Assembly: GCA_014379815.1 (NCBI GenBank)
Contig: JACMLA010000132.1
Location: 1-13,204 of the forward strand
DNA from: Bryobacteraceae bacterium
Lineage (GTDB): Bacteria > Acidobacteriota > Terriglobia > Bryobacterales > Bryobacteraceae
Direction: 5' to 3'
DNA length: 13,204 nucleotides
Shown: positions 1-7,807 of the stretch, one piece after another
How the letters are laid out: every line of letters begins with the position of its first letter
Numbering within the stretch: position 1 is the first letter of the stretch
Program-made: the position numbers and the translations under genes
Notes under the pieces: model-generated
The model's database searches: none
What the model was told of the DNA's origin: nothing
What the model saw: the letters and a program-made list of their open reading frames with translations, nothing else

Positions 1-421
1 ACATATTCATTGGTCCAGGCGCGAGTTTTTTTCGCGGCTGCACCTTGGCCGCGACCAGCAGGCCGAGCTCGGCGGCCAGGGTACGTACATTCCAGCGGCT
101 TTGTTCGTCGGGTTGCTGACAGGCGCGCGTTTGCACCTTGTGCCGAACGCTGGCATCACGCCTGAGAGGCCGCCCCGGGCGGGGCGCGTCACGTAACCTC
201 TCCAGACCGTCGACGGCAAACGACTAACGCCACTTGCCCACCGTGACCGTCGGAATCTTCAGTTTGGTGGCGATTTGCTGGTTACTCGACCCCTCGGCCG
301 CAGCCAAAACAATTCGGCTACGCTGGGCCAGAGCCTGGGGCGTTGAGGTGGATTGCACGAACCTCTTGAGCGAGCTGCATATTTCAAGGCTCAGGTGGAT
401 AGTCGGCGCTAAGCGTGACAT
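1..421 (-). pseudogene. IS630-type transposase, N-terminal fragment with in-frame stop
   Basis: Read on the minus strand from the ATG at 421, the frame gives an IS630-family N-terminus. It has a helix-turn-helix (RSRIVLAAAEGSSNQQIATKL) followed by TVTVGKWR. A TAG codon at 226-224 then interrupts the frame. The same frame continues without a shift as SFAVDGLERLRDAPRPGRP and, further on, RWNVRTLAAELGL, which is the usual linker and second helix-turn-helix region of these transposases. The last part (LLVAAKVQPRKKLAPG) no longer resembles the family, and the window ends before any DDE catalytic domain. So the visible part is the DNA-binding half, with a nonsense mutation. In a complete member this protein would cut and join the element at TA targets. 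No terminal inverted repeat could be identified. Family assignment is by recognition of motifs and is fairly secure; the extent left of position 1 is unknown. Confidence 0.75.
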
Positions 422-660
422 TACCTAGCGTACCGCAAGCTCTACTTAGCATAAAAAACTATCTGAACGATGTACTAGTGCCAAGTCGACTGGCCCAATC
501 GATCACTACCAAGTCTGCGGACTCCAGTGAAACGGCTGAGCGCTGACGCTCAAATTGCGTAATCTGACACGACGGCATCATGAAGGGTTTTGCACACCTC
601 AAACCGGAAGGTCGGGTCCCCGCGCCGCCCGGTTTGGGGGGGTTGAATATTGAGTAGTTC
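422..660. other. gene-free stretch between transposase remnant and tRNA-Thr
   Basis: No convincing coding frame is present here. Two small inverted repeats can be seen. One is a 6-bp stem, TGAGCG/CGCTCA, at 537-552 with a 4-nt loop. The other is AAACCGG/CCGGTTT at 601-635. Neither is followed by a T-run on either strand. The stretch may include the lost outer end of the insertion element, but no terminal repeat or TA duplication can be assigned. Confidence 0.5.
601..635 (-). terminator. weak candidate hairpin downstream of tRNA-Thr
   Basis: The arms AAACCGG (601-607) and CCGGTTT (629-635) pair perfectly over 7 bp around a GC-rich 21-nt interior. The hairpin lies about 25 nt past the tRNA 3' end on the minus strand. 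There is no U-tract after it, so a rho-independent terminator is only a possibility. Confidence 0.2.
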
Positions 661-736
<76 letters not shown>

Positions 737-755
737 TTTGGCTGGATCTCACCCT

Positions 756-761
756 TTTATA
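756..761 (-). promoter_or_regulatory. possible -10 box for tRNA-Thr
   Basis: TATAAA on the minus strand lies about 20 nt before the tRNA 5' end, a suitable place for a -10 element with a short leader. No good -35 hexamer is seen 16-18 bp further upstream, which would be inside the end of the sugar-binding protein gene. Confidence 0.35.
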
Positions 762-770
762 ACACGGACC

Positions 771-1757
771 CTAGTGAGCAGCTTCTCCGCTTCGCTGGCC
801 TCCGAGCCACTTCTGGAGGTCGGGACGAAGCAAAGTGACAACATCCGGTTGCTCCATGGTTTCCCTTGTCACCAGATACACACCCGAATCAATCAGAGCT
901 GGGGGAGTCTGTCCCTTCAGCTTCATACCGAGTGCCTTTACTGCCTCGTAACCCATCTTGAATGGATCTTGTAGCACCAGTGCATCCAGCCGCTTGTCCT
1001 TTAAGTCAGAGACCAGCTGCTCATTGGAGTCAAATGCGATGGTTCGCACCTTTGTAGCGTTTCGTGCCTTGATCGCCATCATTGCGCCTGCGGAGCTTGA
1101 CTCGTTATCGGCAAAGATTCCTGCCAGATCGGGATGCGCGTTCAACACGTTCTCCGTTCCAGCAAGTGCCTTAGCACGGTCTGCCATCCCGAATACCGTC
1201 TGAACAATTTTCATTTTCGGGAAATTCGTCCGAATTTCCTCAGCAAAGCCTTCTTCGCGTTCCATGGTGGACGCACTTCCAGCCATGAAGCCGATCACTG
1301 CGAGTTTGCCTTCACCAGACAGCAGGCGCCCCAGTTCGCGAGCAGCCAGCCGCCCACCTTCCCGGTTATCTGTCGCGACATAAGTGACTCGCTTCGTCGT
1401 ATCGATGCCTGAATCGAAGATGGCTACCGGGACTTGCTGTGTACCTGCGCGTTCCACGACATTCACCAGAGCCGTCCGGTCAACTGGAGCGAGCGCAATG
1501 CCGGCAAGACGCCGGTTGATCATCGAATCGATAATCGCGATCTGTCGGCTTGCATCAATTTCGAGAGTTGGCGCGTTCCACTCCACCTCGAGTCCGTATT
1601 CCTCCGCTGCTTTGTTTGCGCCAGCGTGAACCGTTTGCCAGAAGATGTGGTTCGCGCCTTTCGGCACAACACCAACCACCGGTTTGCGTTCCCGGTTGCC
1701 GCTACAACCAGAAAACAGGAGCACACTCAGAAGAGCAGAAGAGACAATCCAGCCCAT
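771..1757 (-). CDS. sugar ABC transporter substrate-binding lipoprotein (RbsB-like, Peripla_BP_4)
   Basis: This 328-residue protein is a periplasmic binding protein of the ribose/galactose-binding class, which captures a sugar or similar small molecule and hands it to an ABC permease. The N-terminus is a hydrophobic segment ending in a lipobox (FSG-C18), so the mature protein should be lipid-anchored. The body begins VVGVVPKGANHIFWQTVHAG, typical of the first lobe. It continues with a segment near DSMINRRLAGIALAPVDRTAL, the TYVATDNREGGRLAA hinge segment and a second-lobe motif DLAGIFADNESSSAGAMMAI. The ATG at 1757 is chosen because it places the signal peptide at the terminus. The frame stays open upstream, but that part is antisense to the Rieske gene and has no signal character. 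The n-region lacks a positive charge and no clear Shine-Dalgarno is visible. No permease or ATPase gene lies nearby, so the ligand and transporter partners are unknown. Confidence 0.88.
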   Translation of the reverse strand: MGWIVSSALLSVLLFSGCSGNRERKPVVGVVPKGANHIFWQTVHAGANKAAEEYGLEVEWNAPTLEIDASRQIAIIDSMINRRLAGIALAPVDRTALVNVVERAGTQQVPVAIFDSGIDTTKRVTYVATDNREGGRLAARELGRLLSGEGKLAVIGFMAGSASTMEREEGFAEEIRTNFPKMKIVQTVFGMADRAKALAGTENVLNAHPDLAGIFADNESSSAGAMMAIKARNATKVRTIAFDSNEQLVSDLKDKRLDALVLQDPFKMGYEAVKALGMKLKGQTPPALIDSGVYLVTRETMEQPDVVTLLRPDLQKWLGGQRSGEAAH

Positions 1758-1772
1758 GATACGGTTTTTATT

Positions 1773-2078
1773 ATGGCATTGCTTCCTGCAATCGCGGTGG
1801 AAGAAGTGCCGCACGGGTCCGTACGGGAAGTTACTCTGAACGGGCGCAGTTACGCGATTTGCAATACCGAAGGTGCGTACTTTGCTGTCTCCGGGGACTG
1901 CCCTCACCGGAACGGACCACTGGGGCACGGCGCAGTCCATGGATATTGGCTTGTCTGTCCGTGGCACCTTTGGGAATTCGACGTCCGGAACGGATCCTCT
2001 TCGATGAGCCCGGATTGCGCTATCGCTACGTACCCCATCGAAGTCGCGGACGGCATTATCAGAATCGATGTTCCCTGA
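1773..2078 (+). CDS. small Rieske [2Fe-2S] protein (NirD/ferredoxin-like)
   Basis: This is a 101-residue single-domain Rieske protein. The iron-sulfur ligands are clear: C43-P-H45 in CPHRNGPLGHG and C62-P-W-H65, with the usual 16-residue gap between the two boxes. Such stand-alone proteins carry electrons in the cytoplasm for oxygenases or nitrite reductase-like partners; no such partner is in the window. There is no signal peptide or membrane segment. The start at 1773 gives the normal family length; the frame is open further upstream, but that part is antisense to the lipoprotein gene. The start is only 15 bp from the divergent lipoprotein start, so its promoter must lie within that gene's 5' end. 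Its TGA overlaps the mutM ATG by one base (TGATG), implying translational coupling. Confidence 0.9.
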   Translation: MALLPAIAVEEVPHGSVREVTLNGRSYAICNTEGAYFAVSGDCPHRNGPLGHGAVHGYWLVCPWHLWEFDVRNGSSSMSPDCAIATYPIEVADGIIRIDVP

Positions 2079-2854
2079 TGCCAGAACTACCTGAAGTCGA
2101 GACGATCGTCCGCTCGATGAGGCCACGTCTGGTCGGCCGCCACATCAATTCAGTTGAGGTTCTGCACCCGCGAATCGTCAGGTACTCCAAACTTGACGTT
2201 CCCACACATGCCGCAGGTCGCAAAATCCTGGACATTCTGCGGCACGGCAAGTTCATCCTCCTTGTGCTCGACTCGGGGTTTGTCACCATTCATCTGGGCA
2301 TGACAGGGCAAGTGCTCTTCGACTCGTCAGTCACAAAGTGGACCCGAGCCATATTTAGTCTGGATGACGCGACAATGCTTTACGACGACATTCGTATGTT
2401 TGGCAGTATCGAGTACAGCGCAGAGATGGACCGCACCACACGTCTCGGACCCGACGCCCTGACCCTGGACGAAGCATCACTCGCGCTGCGCCGCCGGGCA
2501 CCGATTAAAGCAGTTCTGCTAAACCAAAGCGTGTTTGCAGGTGTGGGGAACATCTATGCGGATGAATCGCTTTTCCGAGCAGGCATTCATCCACGACGCC
2601 GTGCAGACAGGCTTAGCAAAGCCCGGGCAAGCAACCTGCTGACAATCGTTAAGGAAGTTCTCGCGGAGGCCGTCGCGCACCGGGGTTCTTCTTTGTCGGA
2701 CTATGTAGACACTGAAGGCCGAAAAGGCTCCTTTCAGACCTTGCACCGGGTGTACGGACGCGAAGGAGAACCCTGCCCTGCTTGTGGGGAACCCATTCGC
2801 AAGACCGTCGTCGCGCAGCGAGGAACTCACTACTGTCCCAAGTGTCAGCGATAA
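2078..2854 (+). CDS. mutM: formamidopyrimidine-DNA glycosylase (Fpg/MutM)
   Basis: This bifunctional DNA glycosylase/AP lyase removes 8-oxoguanine and formamidopyrimidines from oxidised DNA. The 258-residue protein starts MPELPEVET, giving the catalytic proline P2 and glutamate E3. K58 in LRHGK matches the conserved lysine, M75 in HLGMTG the intercalating methionine, and DDIRMFG the Arg/Phe void-filling loop. The helix-two-turn-helix has NQSVFAGVGNIYADESLF. The C-terminus is an intact zinc finger with C233-x2-C236 and C253-x2-C256. It is slightly shorter than the usual 270 or so residues, but no key residue is missing. Its ATG overlaps the Rieske stop codon, and glgC follows after 29 bp. This grouping suggests co-expression of a redox protein and oxidative-damage repair. 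Confidence 0.97.
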   Translation: MPELPEVETIVRSMRPRLVGRHINSVEVLHPRIVRYSKLDVPTHAAGRKILDILRHGKFILLVLDSGFVTIHLGMTGQVLFDSSVTKWTRAIFSLDDATMLYDDIRMFGSIEYSAEMDRTTRLGPDALTLDEASLALRRRAPIKAVLLNQSVFAGVGNIYADESLFRAGIHPRRRADRLSKARASNLLTIVKEVLAEAVAHRGSSLSDYVDTEGRKGSFQTLHRVYGREGEPCPACGEPIRKTVVAQRGTHYCPKCQR

Positions 2855-2883
2855 GCTTTCCCCCACGGTAGAGTAATTCTGAG

Positions 2884-4110
2884 ATGGAAAATGTGCTGGC
2901 CGTGCTTCTCGCTGGCGGTGCCGGGGAGCGGCTGTTTCCGCTTACTCGCAATACCGCCAAACCAGCAGTTAGTTTCGGCGGGACCTACCGAATCATAGAT
3001 TTTACTCTTTCTAACTGTATTAACTCCGGTATTCGCCGGATTTTCATCCTTACACAATACAAATCGCTGGAACTGATCAGACACCTTCGGGGAGGCTGGT
3101 ACTTTCTTCCTTCAGAAGTGGGAGAGTTCATTGAAGCGATACCACCGATGAAGCGTGTCCACGAGGACTGGTATCTGGGCACGGCAGACGCGGTGTACCA
3201 AAACCTGGAAAGCGTGACCGTGGAGAATCCATCGGCAGTTCTCATAGTCGCCGGCGATCACATTTACAAGATGGATTACAGCGAGATGGTGGACTGGCAC
3301 CGCATGCAAAAGGCTGACATTACTCTTGCCACCATTCAGATGGCACCTGGCGAAGCGACCCGGTTTGGCGTATGCGATCTCGCCGAGGACTACAGCGTGC
3401 GCGGCTTTGAAGAAAAGCCGCAGCACGGCAATCCGGTACGAAGCACGTTCAATCCTCTAATGGTCAGCGCTTCCATGGGAATCTATGTCTTTCGTCCTGA
3501 AGTGCTGCAGCAGTTACTTCTTGAAGATGCAACGGATCCAGACTCCGCGCACGACTTTGGCAGGAATGTCCTGCCAAAAGCCATCAATCGGTACCGTGTT
3601 ATAGCGTACGATTTCCGGGATTTGAACGATAAGACAGCCCGCTACTGGCGAGACGTGGGTACTCTCGATGCCTACTACGAGGCCAACATGGATTTAGTAG
3701 CTGTGACGCCGGAGTTCAATATGTATGACGACCGATGGCCAATCCGAACCGCTGTTGTCCAGCAGCCTCCGGCGAAGTTCGTCTTTGCTCAGGAAGGGCG
3801 CAGGATGGGAATCGCAATAGACTCGATTGTTTCTGCTGGCTGTATCGTGTCGGGCGGGCGCGTGTCTCGCAGCATTCTTTCGCCAGGAGTCCGCGTCAAT
3901 AGCTATTGCGAGATAGACAGTTCAATCGTTTTGAGCAACACGCGTATCGGCCGTTACAGCCGGATCAGGCGGGCTATCATCGACGCCAACTTAGAGATTC
4001 CCGAATCCAGCATCATCGGCTTCGACGCGGACCACGACCGGAGCAATGGACATCACATAACAGAATCCGGCATTGTTGTTGTGTCCGGCGAGAAGGCTCG
4101 CAGCTACTAA
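2884..4110 (+). CDS. glgC: glucose-1-phosphate adenylyltransferase (ADP-glucose pyrophosphorylase)
   Basis: The enzyme makes ADP-glucose from ATP and glucose-1-phosphate, the committed step of bacterial glycogen synthesis. The 408-residue protein has the nucleotidyltransferase motif LLAGGAGERLFPLT (residues 8-21) and KPAVSFGG, with Ser where many members have Pro. It also has YRIIDFTLSNCINSGI, GTADAVYQN, the catalytic-site sequence VAGDHIYKMDY, GFEEKP and the sugar-phosphate-site segment YWRDVGT. The C-terminal third has the left-handed beta-helix pattern (CIVSGGRVSRSILSPGVRV and similar). The length is normal for the family. The start at 2884 gives the expected short N-terminus; the upstream GAG is a weak ribosome site. 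It lies between mutM (29 bp) and msrA (40 bp) on the same strand. No glgA or glgB is present in the window. Confidence 0.97.
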   Translation: MENVLAVLLAGGAGERLFPLTRNTAKPAVSFGGTYRIIDFTLSNCINSGIRRIFILTQYKSLELIRHLRGGWYFLPSEVGEFIEAIPPMKRVHEDWYLGTADAVYQNLESVTVENPSAVLIVAGDHIYKMDYSEMVDWHRMQKADITLATIQMAPGEATRFGVCDLAEDYSVRGFEEKPQHGNPVRSTFNPLMVSASMGIYVFRPEVLQQLLLEDATDPDSAHDFGRNVLPKAINRYRVIAYDFRDLNDKTARYWRDVGTLDAYYEANMDLVAVTPEFNMYDDRWPIRTAVVQQPPAKFVFAQEGRRMGIAIDSIVSAGCIVSGGRVSRSILSPGVRVNSYCEIDSSIVLSNTRIGRYSRIRRAIIDANLEIPESSIIGFDADHDRSNGHHITESGIVVVSGEKARSY

Positions 4111-4150
4111 GCGCCGACGCCATCCGGGGCTGAATTGCATCCAACCCGTT

Positions 4151-4696
4151 ATGGCGAATCTTGAAACGGCTACTCTTGGCGGCGGTTGCTTCTGGTGTCT
4201 GGAAGCGGTGTATCAGGAGATGGAAGGGATAGAGAGTATCGTGTCCGGGTACATGGGTGGGCACGTCGAAAATCCCACCTATAAACAAGTCTGTACCGCG
4301 CGCACCGGGCATGCCGAGGTAGCCCAGCTTAAGTTCGATGCTTCGGTAACAACTTTTCGTGATGTCCTCGAAGTATTCTTTACCATTCACGACCCCACGA
4401 CAAAGGATCGCCAGGGCAACGATGTTGGTTCCCAGTATCGATCGGTGATCTTCTTCCACACTTCGGAGCAGCAGAGTGAGGCGGAAAAGATCATTGCTGA
4501 CTTGACGCACGAAGACGCGTTTCCTTCGGCTATCGTGACCGAGGTTGTACCCGCAGTAACGTTCTATCCCGCCGAAGATTCTCACCAGAATTACTACGCG
4601 GACAACAGCAAGCAACCTTACTGCATGTTCGTTGTATCCCCGAAGCTCAAGAAATTTCGCGAGAATTTCAAAGCGAAAAGGCGGGTAACCACTTAA
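4151..4696 (+). CDS. msrA: peptide-methionine (S)-S-oxide reductase MsrA
   Basis: The enzyme reduces methionine-S-sulfoxide in damaged proteins back to methionine, using thioredoxin. The 181-residue protein opens MANLETATLGGGCFWCLEAV. C13 is the catalytic cysteine of the GCFW signature and C16 is the variant fifth residue. It continues with SGYMGGHVENPTYKQVCTARTGHAEV, the family hallmark, and ends with QPYCMFVVSPKL, in which the cysteine is a probable resolving residue. The ATG at 4151 is chosen over upstream in-frame codons because GlgC ends at 4110 and the family starts just before this motif. It is the last gene of the plus-strand cluster and converges on the SIMPL gene with a 13-bp gap. 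There is no hairpin in that gap. Confidence 0.97.
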   Translation: MANLETATLGGGCFWCLEAVYQEMEGIESIVSGYMGGHVENPTYKQVCTARTGHAEVAQLKFDASVTTFRDVLEVFFTIHDPTTKDRQGNDVGSQYRSVIFFHTSEQQSEAEKIIADLTHEDAFPSAIVTEVVPAVTFYPAEDSHQNYYADNSKQPYCMFVVSPKLKKFRENFKAKRRVTT

Positions 4697-4709
4697 TCCA
4701 GCTGTCGCT

Positions 4710-5399
4710 TTACGGCAAGACCTCCAATTGCAAAGTGACCGTGCCCCGAATTTCCAGCGTACCCGTCTCCACCGGAGTGACTGCGGCAGCTCCGGGCGCT
4801 GTGCTGCGATCCCCACCGCCAACACGTTGCGCCTGGTAACCCTCGTCCGCTGCAATGACGGCGCCCGTGCGAACACCAAGCCCAGCGGCGATCGTATCGG
4901 CCTTCTGCCGCGCCTTTTGGGCAGCGTTGCGCAGGACATCTCTTCTGATCGGATCTTCATCCTTCAAACCAAACTGGATTCCGTCGACGCGAGTCGCACC
5001 GCCCTGAATCGCCGCATCGATCACGCGCCCGATGATCGTGGTGTCGCCAATCGTCGCCTGTACAACGTTGTTGGCCTGGAAGCCTGTGAGCATCGGCTGA
5101 CCACCTCCTGACGCGTACTGATACGTCGGACCAAGAGAATAGTTGATAGTACGGATGTCTGCACCCGCACCTAAGACGCTGCGCAATGAAGCAATCACCG
5201 AGGCCACCTGATCTGCGTTCTTCGCTGCGGCATCGGTCGCCGTAGGAGCCTGGGTCAACACCCCGACATTCACCCGGGCCTGATCCGGCCTGATCGAAAT
5301 CGATGCTTCCCCGTAAGCCGCGATGTAGCCCCGGCGCGCAGTGGTCTGAGCAACCGCCGGCAACGCTATAGCAAGAAACAGACAAATGGCAGTTTTCAT
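4710..5399 (-). CDS. secreted SIMPL-domain (DUF541) protein
   Basis: This 229-residue protein has a short Sec signal peptide (MKTAICLFLAIALPAVAQ, cleavage likely after AVA). A SIMPL/DUF541 domain (E. coli YggE type) follows. The recognisable pattern is GYIAAYGEASISIRPDQARVN at the mature N-terminus, the IRTINYSLGPTYQY segment, the GFQANNVVQATIGD segment and VDGIQFGLKDED. Near the end is a TGTLEIRGTVTLQLEVLP strand. It should act in the periplasm. The family's function is poorly understood; YggE has been linked to oxidative stress protection, which would suit the msrA and mutM neighbourhood, but that is inference. A purine-rich ribosome site, AGAAAGG, lies about 10 nt before the ATG. It is divergent from the ABC exporter gene. 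Confidence 0.9.
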   Translation of the reverse strand: MKTAICLFLAIALPAVAQTTARRGYIAAYGEASISIRPDQARVNVGVLTQAPTATDAAAKNADQVASVIASLRSVLGAGADIRTINYSLGPTYQYASGGGQPMLTGFQANNVVQATIGDTTIIGRVIDAAIQGGATRVDGIQFGLKDEDPIRRDVLRNAAQKARQKADTIAAGLGVRTGAVIAADEGYQAQRVGGGDRSTAPGAAAVTPVETGTLEIRGTVTLQLEVLP

Positions 5400-5475
5400 A
5401 GGTCGTGACCTTTCTCTGTAAGCATATGACCCGGCGGAGACCGATTTTGCGACAGCCGGAGCTTACACTGAAAAA
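5400..5475. promoter_or_regulatory. divergent intergenic region, SIMPL / ABC exporter
   Basis: These 76 bp must hold the promoters of both divergent genes. A short inverted repeat, AGGTC-GT-GACCT, occupies 5400-5411 directly against the SIMPL start codon. It could be an operator half-site pair, or chance. I could not recognise a convincing -35/-10 pair for either direction. Confidence 0.3.
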
Positions 5476-7311
5476 GTGTCCCCGCCTGGTGCCGCGTCGA
5501 AAAAAGATGGCAATCCCGGTTGGAAAGACCGCATCGCAGCACTCCGCAACATTCCCCCACTGTTACAGATGGTGCGCGAGACAGGGCAGGGCCTGGCGCT
5601 CGCAAGCCTCTCGCTACGTCTGATCTCCTCTGGCATCCCAATAGCTTCTCTTTTTATCGCCCGCCTGATCATCGATGACGTGGTAGCTATCATCGCCGGA
5701 AAAGGCGCCGATGTGAGACAAATCTGGATTCTGCTGGCTTGCGAAGCAGCTCTGGCGATTGCCTCAGATCTGATCTCAAGAGGTGTCGGACTGCTGGACA
5801 GCCTGCTTGGGGATAAGTTCACCAATGTGATCAGCCTGCGAATGATGGAGCATGCCGGAGAGTTGGACCTCACCTCGTTTGAAGATCCGGTTTTCTACGA
5901 CAAGATGGACCGCGCGCGCAGGCAAACAACCGGCCGCCTCGGTATGCTCGCTTCACTCGCCGGAATGGGCCAGCAGTTCATCACTCTGCTAACACTCTCC
6001 GCCGGCATCGTCTGGTTCTCTCCCTGGTTTCTTCCCTTGCTCACTCTTGCCCTTGTACCTGTCTTTCTGGGTGAAACGCGTTTCGCGATGCTAAGCTACT
6101 CGCTTCTCTATCGATGGACACCGGAGCGCCGCCAACTAGATTACCTGCGCCTTCTTGGTGCCAGCAATGCAAGCGCAAAGGAAGTCAAGATCTTCGGCCT
6201 TGCGACTCACCTGACCACACGCGCCCGGGAACTGTTTGAGCGGTTCTATCAGGAAAATAGAAGTTTGGCGTTCCGGAGGGCAGCGACGGGAAGCCTGCTC
6301 AATCTGCTGCCAACTCTGGGGTACTACTCGGCTTACGCATACATTCTGTACCGGACAACCACAGGAACTCTCAGCGTCGGTGACCTAACTTTTCTGACAG
6401 CAGCATTCGCGCGCTCCCGCGGCCTAATGGAGCAGATTTTCTCGACGTTCTCTAGCGTGGCAGAGCAAGCCCTGTTTCTCGAAGATCTCTTCGACTTCTT
6501 CCGGACCAAGCCCTCCATAGCATCACCGGCGAATCCTATTCCCGCACCCAGGCCGATACGTTCCGGCTATCAGTTTCAAGACGTGTCATTCGCTTATCCG
6601 GGGTCTCCCCGACTGGTAATTGACCATATGTCATTCCGTATCGACGCTGGAGAACGTGTAGCCTTGATCGGTGAAAACGGTGCCGGTAAGACCACGCTGG
6701 TGAAGTTGCTCGCGAGACTTTACGATCCAACGGGAGGCCAGATTCTTCTCGATGGGATCGACCTTCGTGAATACGATGTCGACGACCTGCGGCGCGAGAT
6801 TGGGGTCATCTTCCAGGACTACATGCGCTACGACATGACTGCGGCCGACAATATAGGACTTGGCCGTGTCGAGGTACTTCATGACCAAAGCCGCATACTG
6901 GATGCAGCCGTAAAAGCCAGAGCCGACGTGATTATTGAGAAACTTCCTGAGAATTACAATCAGATGCTGGGAAGACGTTTCGACGGAGGAGTAGAGCTAT
7001 CAGCCGGTCAGTGGCAGAAGATCGCCCTGGCCCGGGCCTATATGCGTGACGCACAGGTGCTGGTTCTCGATGAGCCCACCGCGTCACTCGATGCTCGTGC
7101 GGAATTCGAAGTATTCCAGCAGTTCACTTCCCTGACCAGGGCAAAAATGGCAGTTCTGATCTCGCATCGCTTTTCTACAGTACGCATGGCCGACAGAATC
7201 CTGGTTCTTGAGAATGGGCAGATTCTCGAAAGTGGCACTCACGAACAACTGCTATCGGTGGACGGCCGCTACGCAGAGCTGTTCGGACTGCAGGCGGCAG
7301 GCTATCGCTAA
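5476..7311 (+). CDS. ABC half-exporter (fused membrane and ATPase domains, ABCB/MsbA-like)
   Basis: This 611-residue protein has an N-terminal membrane domain (hydrophobic segments around residues 37-65, 78-100, 165-205 and 275-320) and a C-terminal ATPase domain. It would act as a homodimer exporting a substrate, possibly a lipid, peptide or natural product. ATPase motifs are complete: Walker A GENGAGKTT (399-407), Q-loop Q447 in VIFQD, signature LSAGQ (508-512, Ala in place of the usual first Gly), Walker B VLVLDEPT (528-535) and H-loop H564 in ISHR. The RRFDGGVELSAGQWQKIALARA stretch fits a bacterial exporter group that I cannot tie to one substrate. The start is GTG at 5476; no in-frame ATG precedes the conserved region except at residue 32. 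No peptidase domain is fused. The stop overlaps the next gene's start (TAATG). Confidence 0.93.
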   Translation: MSPPGAASKKDGNPGWKDRIAALRNIPPLLQMVRETGQGLALASLSLRLISSGIPIASLFIARLIIDDVVAIIAGKGADVRQIWILLACEAALAIASDLISRGVGLLDSLLGDKFTNVISLRMMEHAGELDLTSFEDPVFYDKMDRARRQTTGRLGMLASLAGMGQQFITLLTLSAGIVWFSPWFLPLLTLALVPVFLGETRFAMLSYSLLYRWTPERRQLDYLRLLGASNASAKEVKIFGLATHLTTRARELFERFYQENRSLAFRRAATGSLLNLLPTLGYYSAYAYILYRTTTGTLSVGDLTFLTAAFARSRGLMEQIFSTFSSVAEQALFLEDLFDFFRTKPSIASPANPIPAPRPIRSGYQFQDVSFAYPGSPRLVIDHMSFRIDAGERVALIGENGAGKTTLVKLLARLYDPTGGQILLDGIDLREYDVDDLRREIGVIFQDYMRYDMTAADNIGLGRVEVLHDQSRILDAAVKARADVIIEKLPENYNQMLGRRFDGGVELSAGQWQKIALARAYMRDAQVLVLDEPTASLDARAEFEVFQQFTSLTRAKMAVLISHRFSTVRMADRILVLENGQILESGTHEQLLSVDGRYAELFGLQAAGYR

Positions 7312-7778
7312 TGTTCCTGGCTGCTCTTGCAGTGGTGCTGCAGAATGCCGTGATCGAAGTTCCCGCGTCTCGTTGGAAAGCGGTCGAACTCGCGATTCCG
7401 GCTCACGGGACCATCGTGCAGTGCGAGTTCCGGGTCCAGAAAGGTTCCAAAGTACAACTCGCGATCGCCGGTCGGGAACAGGCCGAGCGGCTCCATCGGG
7501 GACGATCTTTTCGTGCGCTCTATACCACCGGTTTTCAGAACGAAGCACGTTTCCGCTACCGGGTGGCCGACGCGGGGAACTACGTCCTCCTGGTCGACAA
7601 CCGGATCGAAGGCCGAAGCTCTGCTACGGTCGACGTCAGTCTCCAGCTGCTGAATCCCGGACCCGCAGCCGCCCGGGAACTGCCGCCTGAGATACGCCAC
7701 ACGGTCGTTGCGGTCAGCCTGTTGTTCTTCGGCTCGGTTCTGGTTTTCTCGGCACACCAGTATCTTCGGCAATCGTAA
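7311..7778 (+). CDS. unrecognised envelope protein, coupled to the ABC exporter
   Basis: I do not recognise a family for this 155-residue protein. It starts with a short hydrophobic segment (MFLAALAVVL) without a positive n-region. A middle part of about 100 residues follows, with alternating hydrophobic strands typical of a beta-sandwich, including ARFRYRVADAGNYVLLVDNR, a pattern also seen in GOLD-like and pre-peptidase-like beta domains. A single membrane helix lies at about residues 130-150 (TVVAVSLLFFGSVLVF), followed by a very short tail. The likely topology is a periplasmic beta domain anchored by the C-terminal helix. Its ATG overlaps the exporter stop codon by one base, so the two are almost certainly made together. 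A role as accessory or substrate-handling subunit of the exporter is inference only. It converges on hemL with a 29-bp gap. Confidence 0.8.
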   Translation: MFLAALAVVLQNAVIEVPASRWKAVELAIPAHGTIVQCEFRVQKGSKVQLAIAGREQAERLHRGRSFRALYTTGFQNEARFRYRVADAGNYVLLVDNRIEGRSSATVDVSLQLLNPGPAAARELPPEIRHTVVAVSLLFFGSVLVFSAHQYLRQS

Positions 7779-7807
7779 GAAAGGCGCCAATCCTAAAAAA
7801 GCAATAC

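Noticed and set aside
537..552. 6-bp hairpin TGAGCG/CGCTCA
   Set aside because: It is short, has no T-run, and has no gene end nearby to justify calling a terminator.
1859..2077. Upstream in-frame extension of mutM
   Set aside because: It overlaps the Rieske gene in another frame; MutM requires an exposed N-terminal proline after the initiator Met, which only the start at 2078 gives.
1758..2126. Upstream extension of the minus-strand lipoprotein frame (123 extra residues)
   Set aside because: It is antisense to the Rieske gene and the start of mutM, has no family similarity, and would bury the signal peptide and lipobox inside the protein.
4013..4960. 315-residue open frame on the minus strand
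   Set aside because: It lies antisense to msrA and the 3' end of glgC and overlaps the SIMPL gene in another frame. Its composition is rich in Arg and Cys with no recognisable domain.
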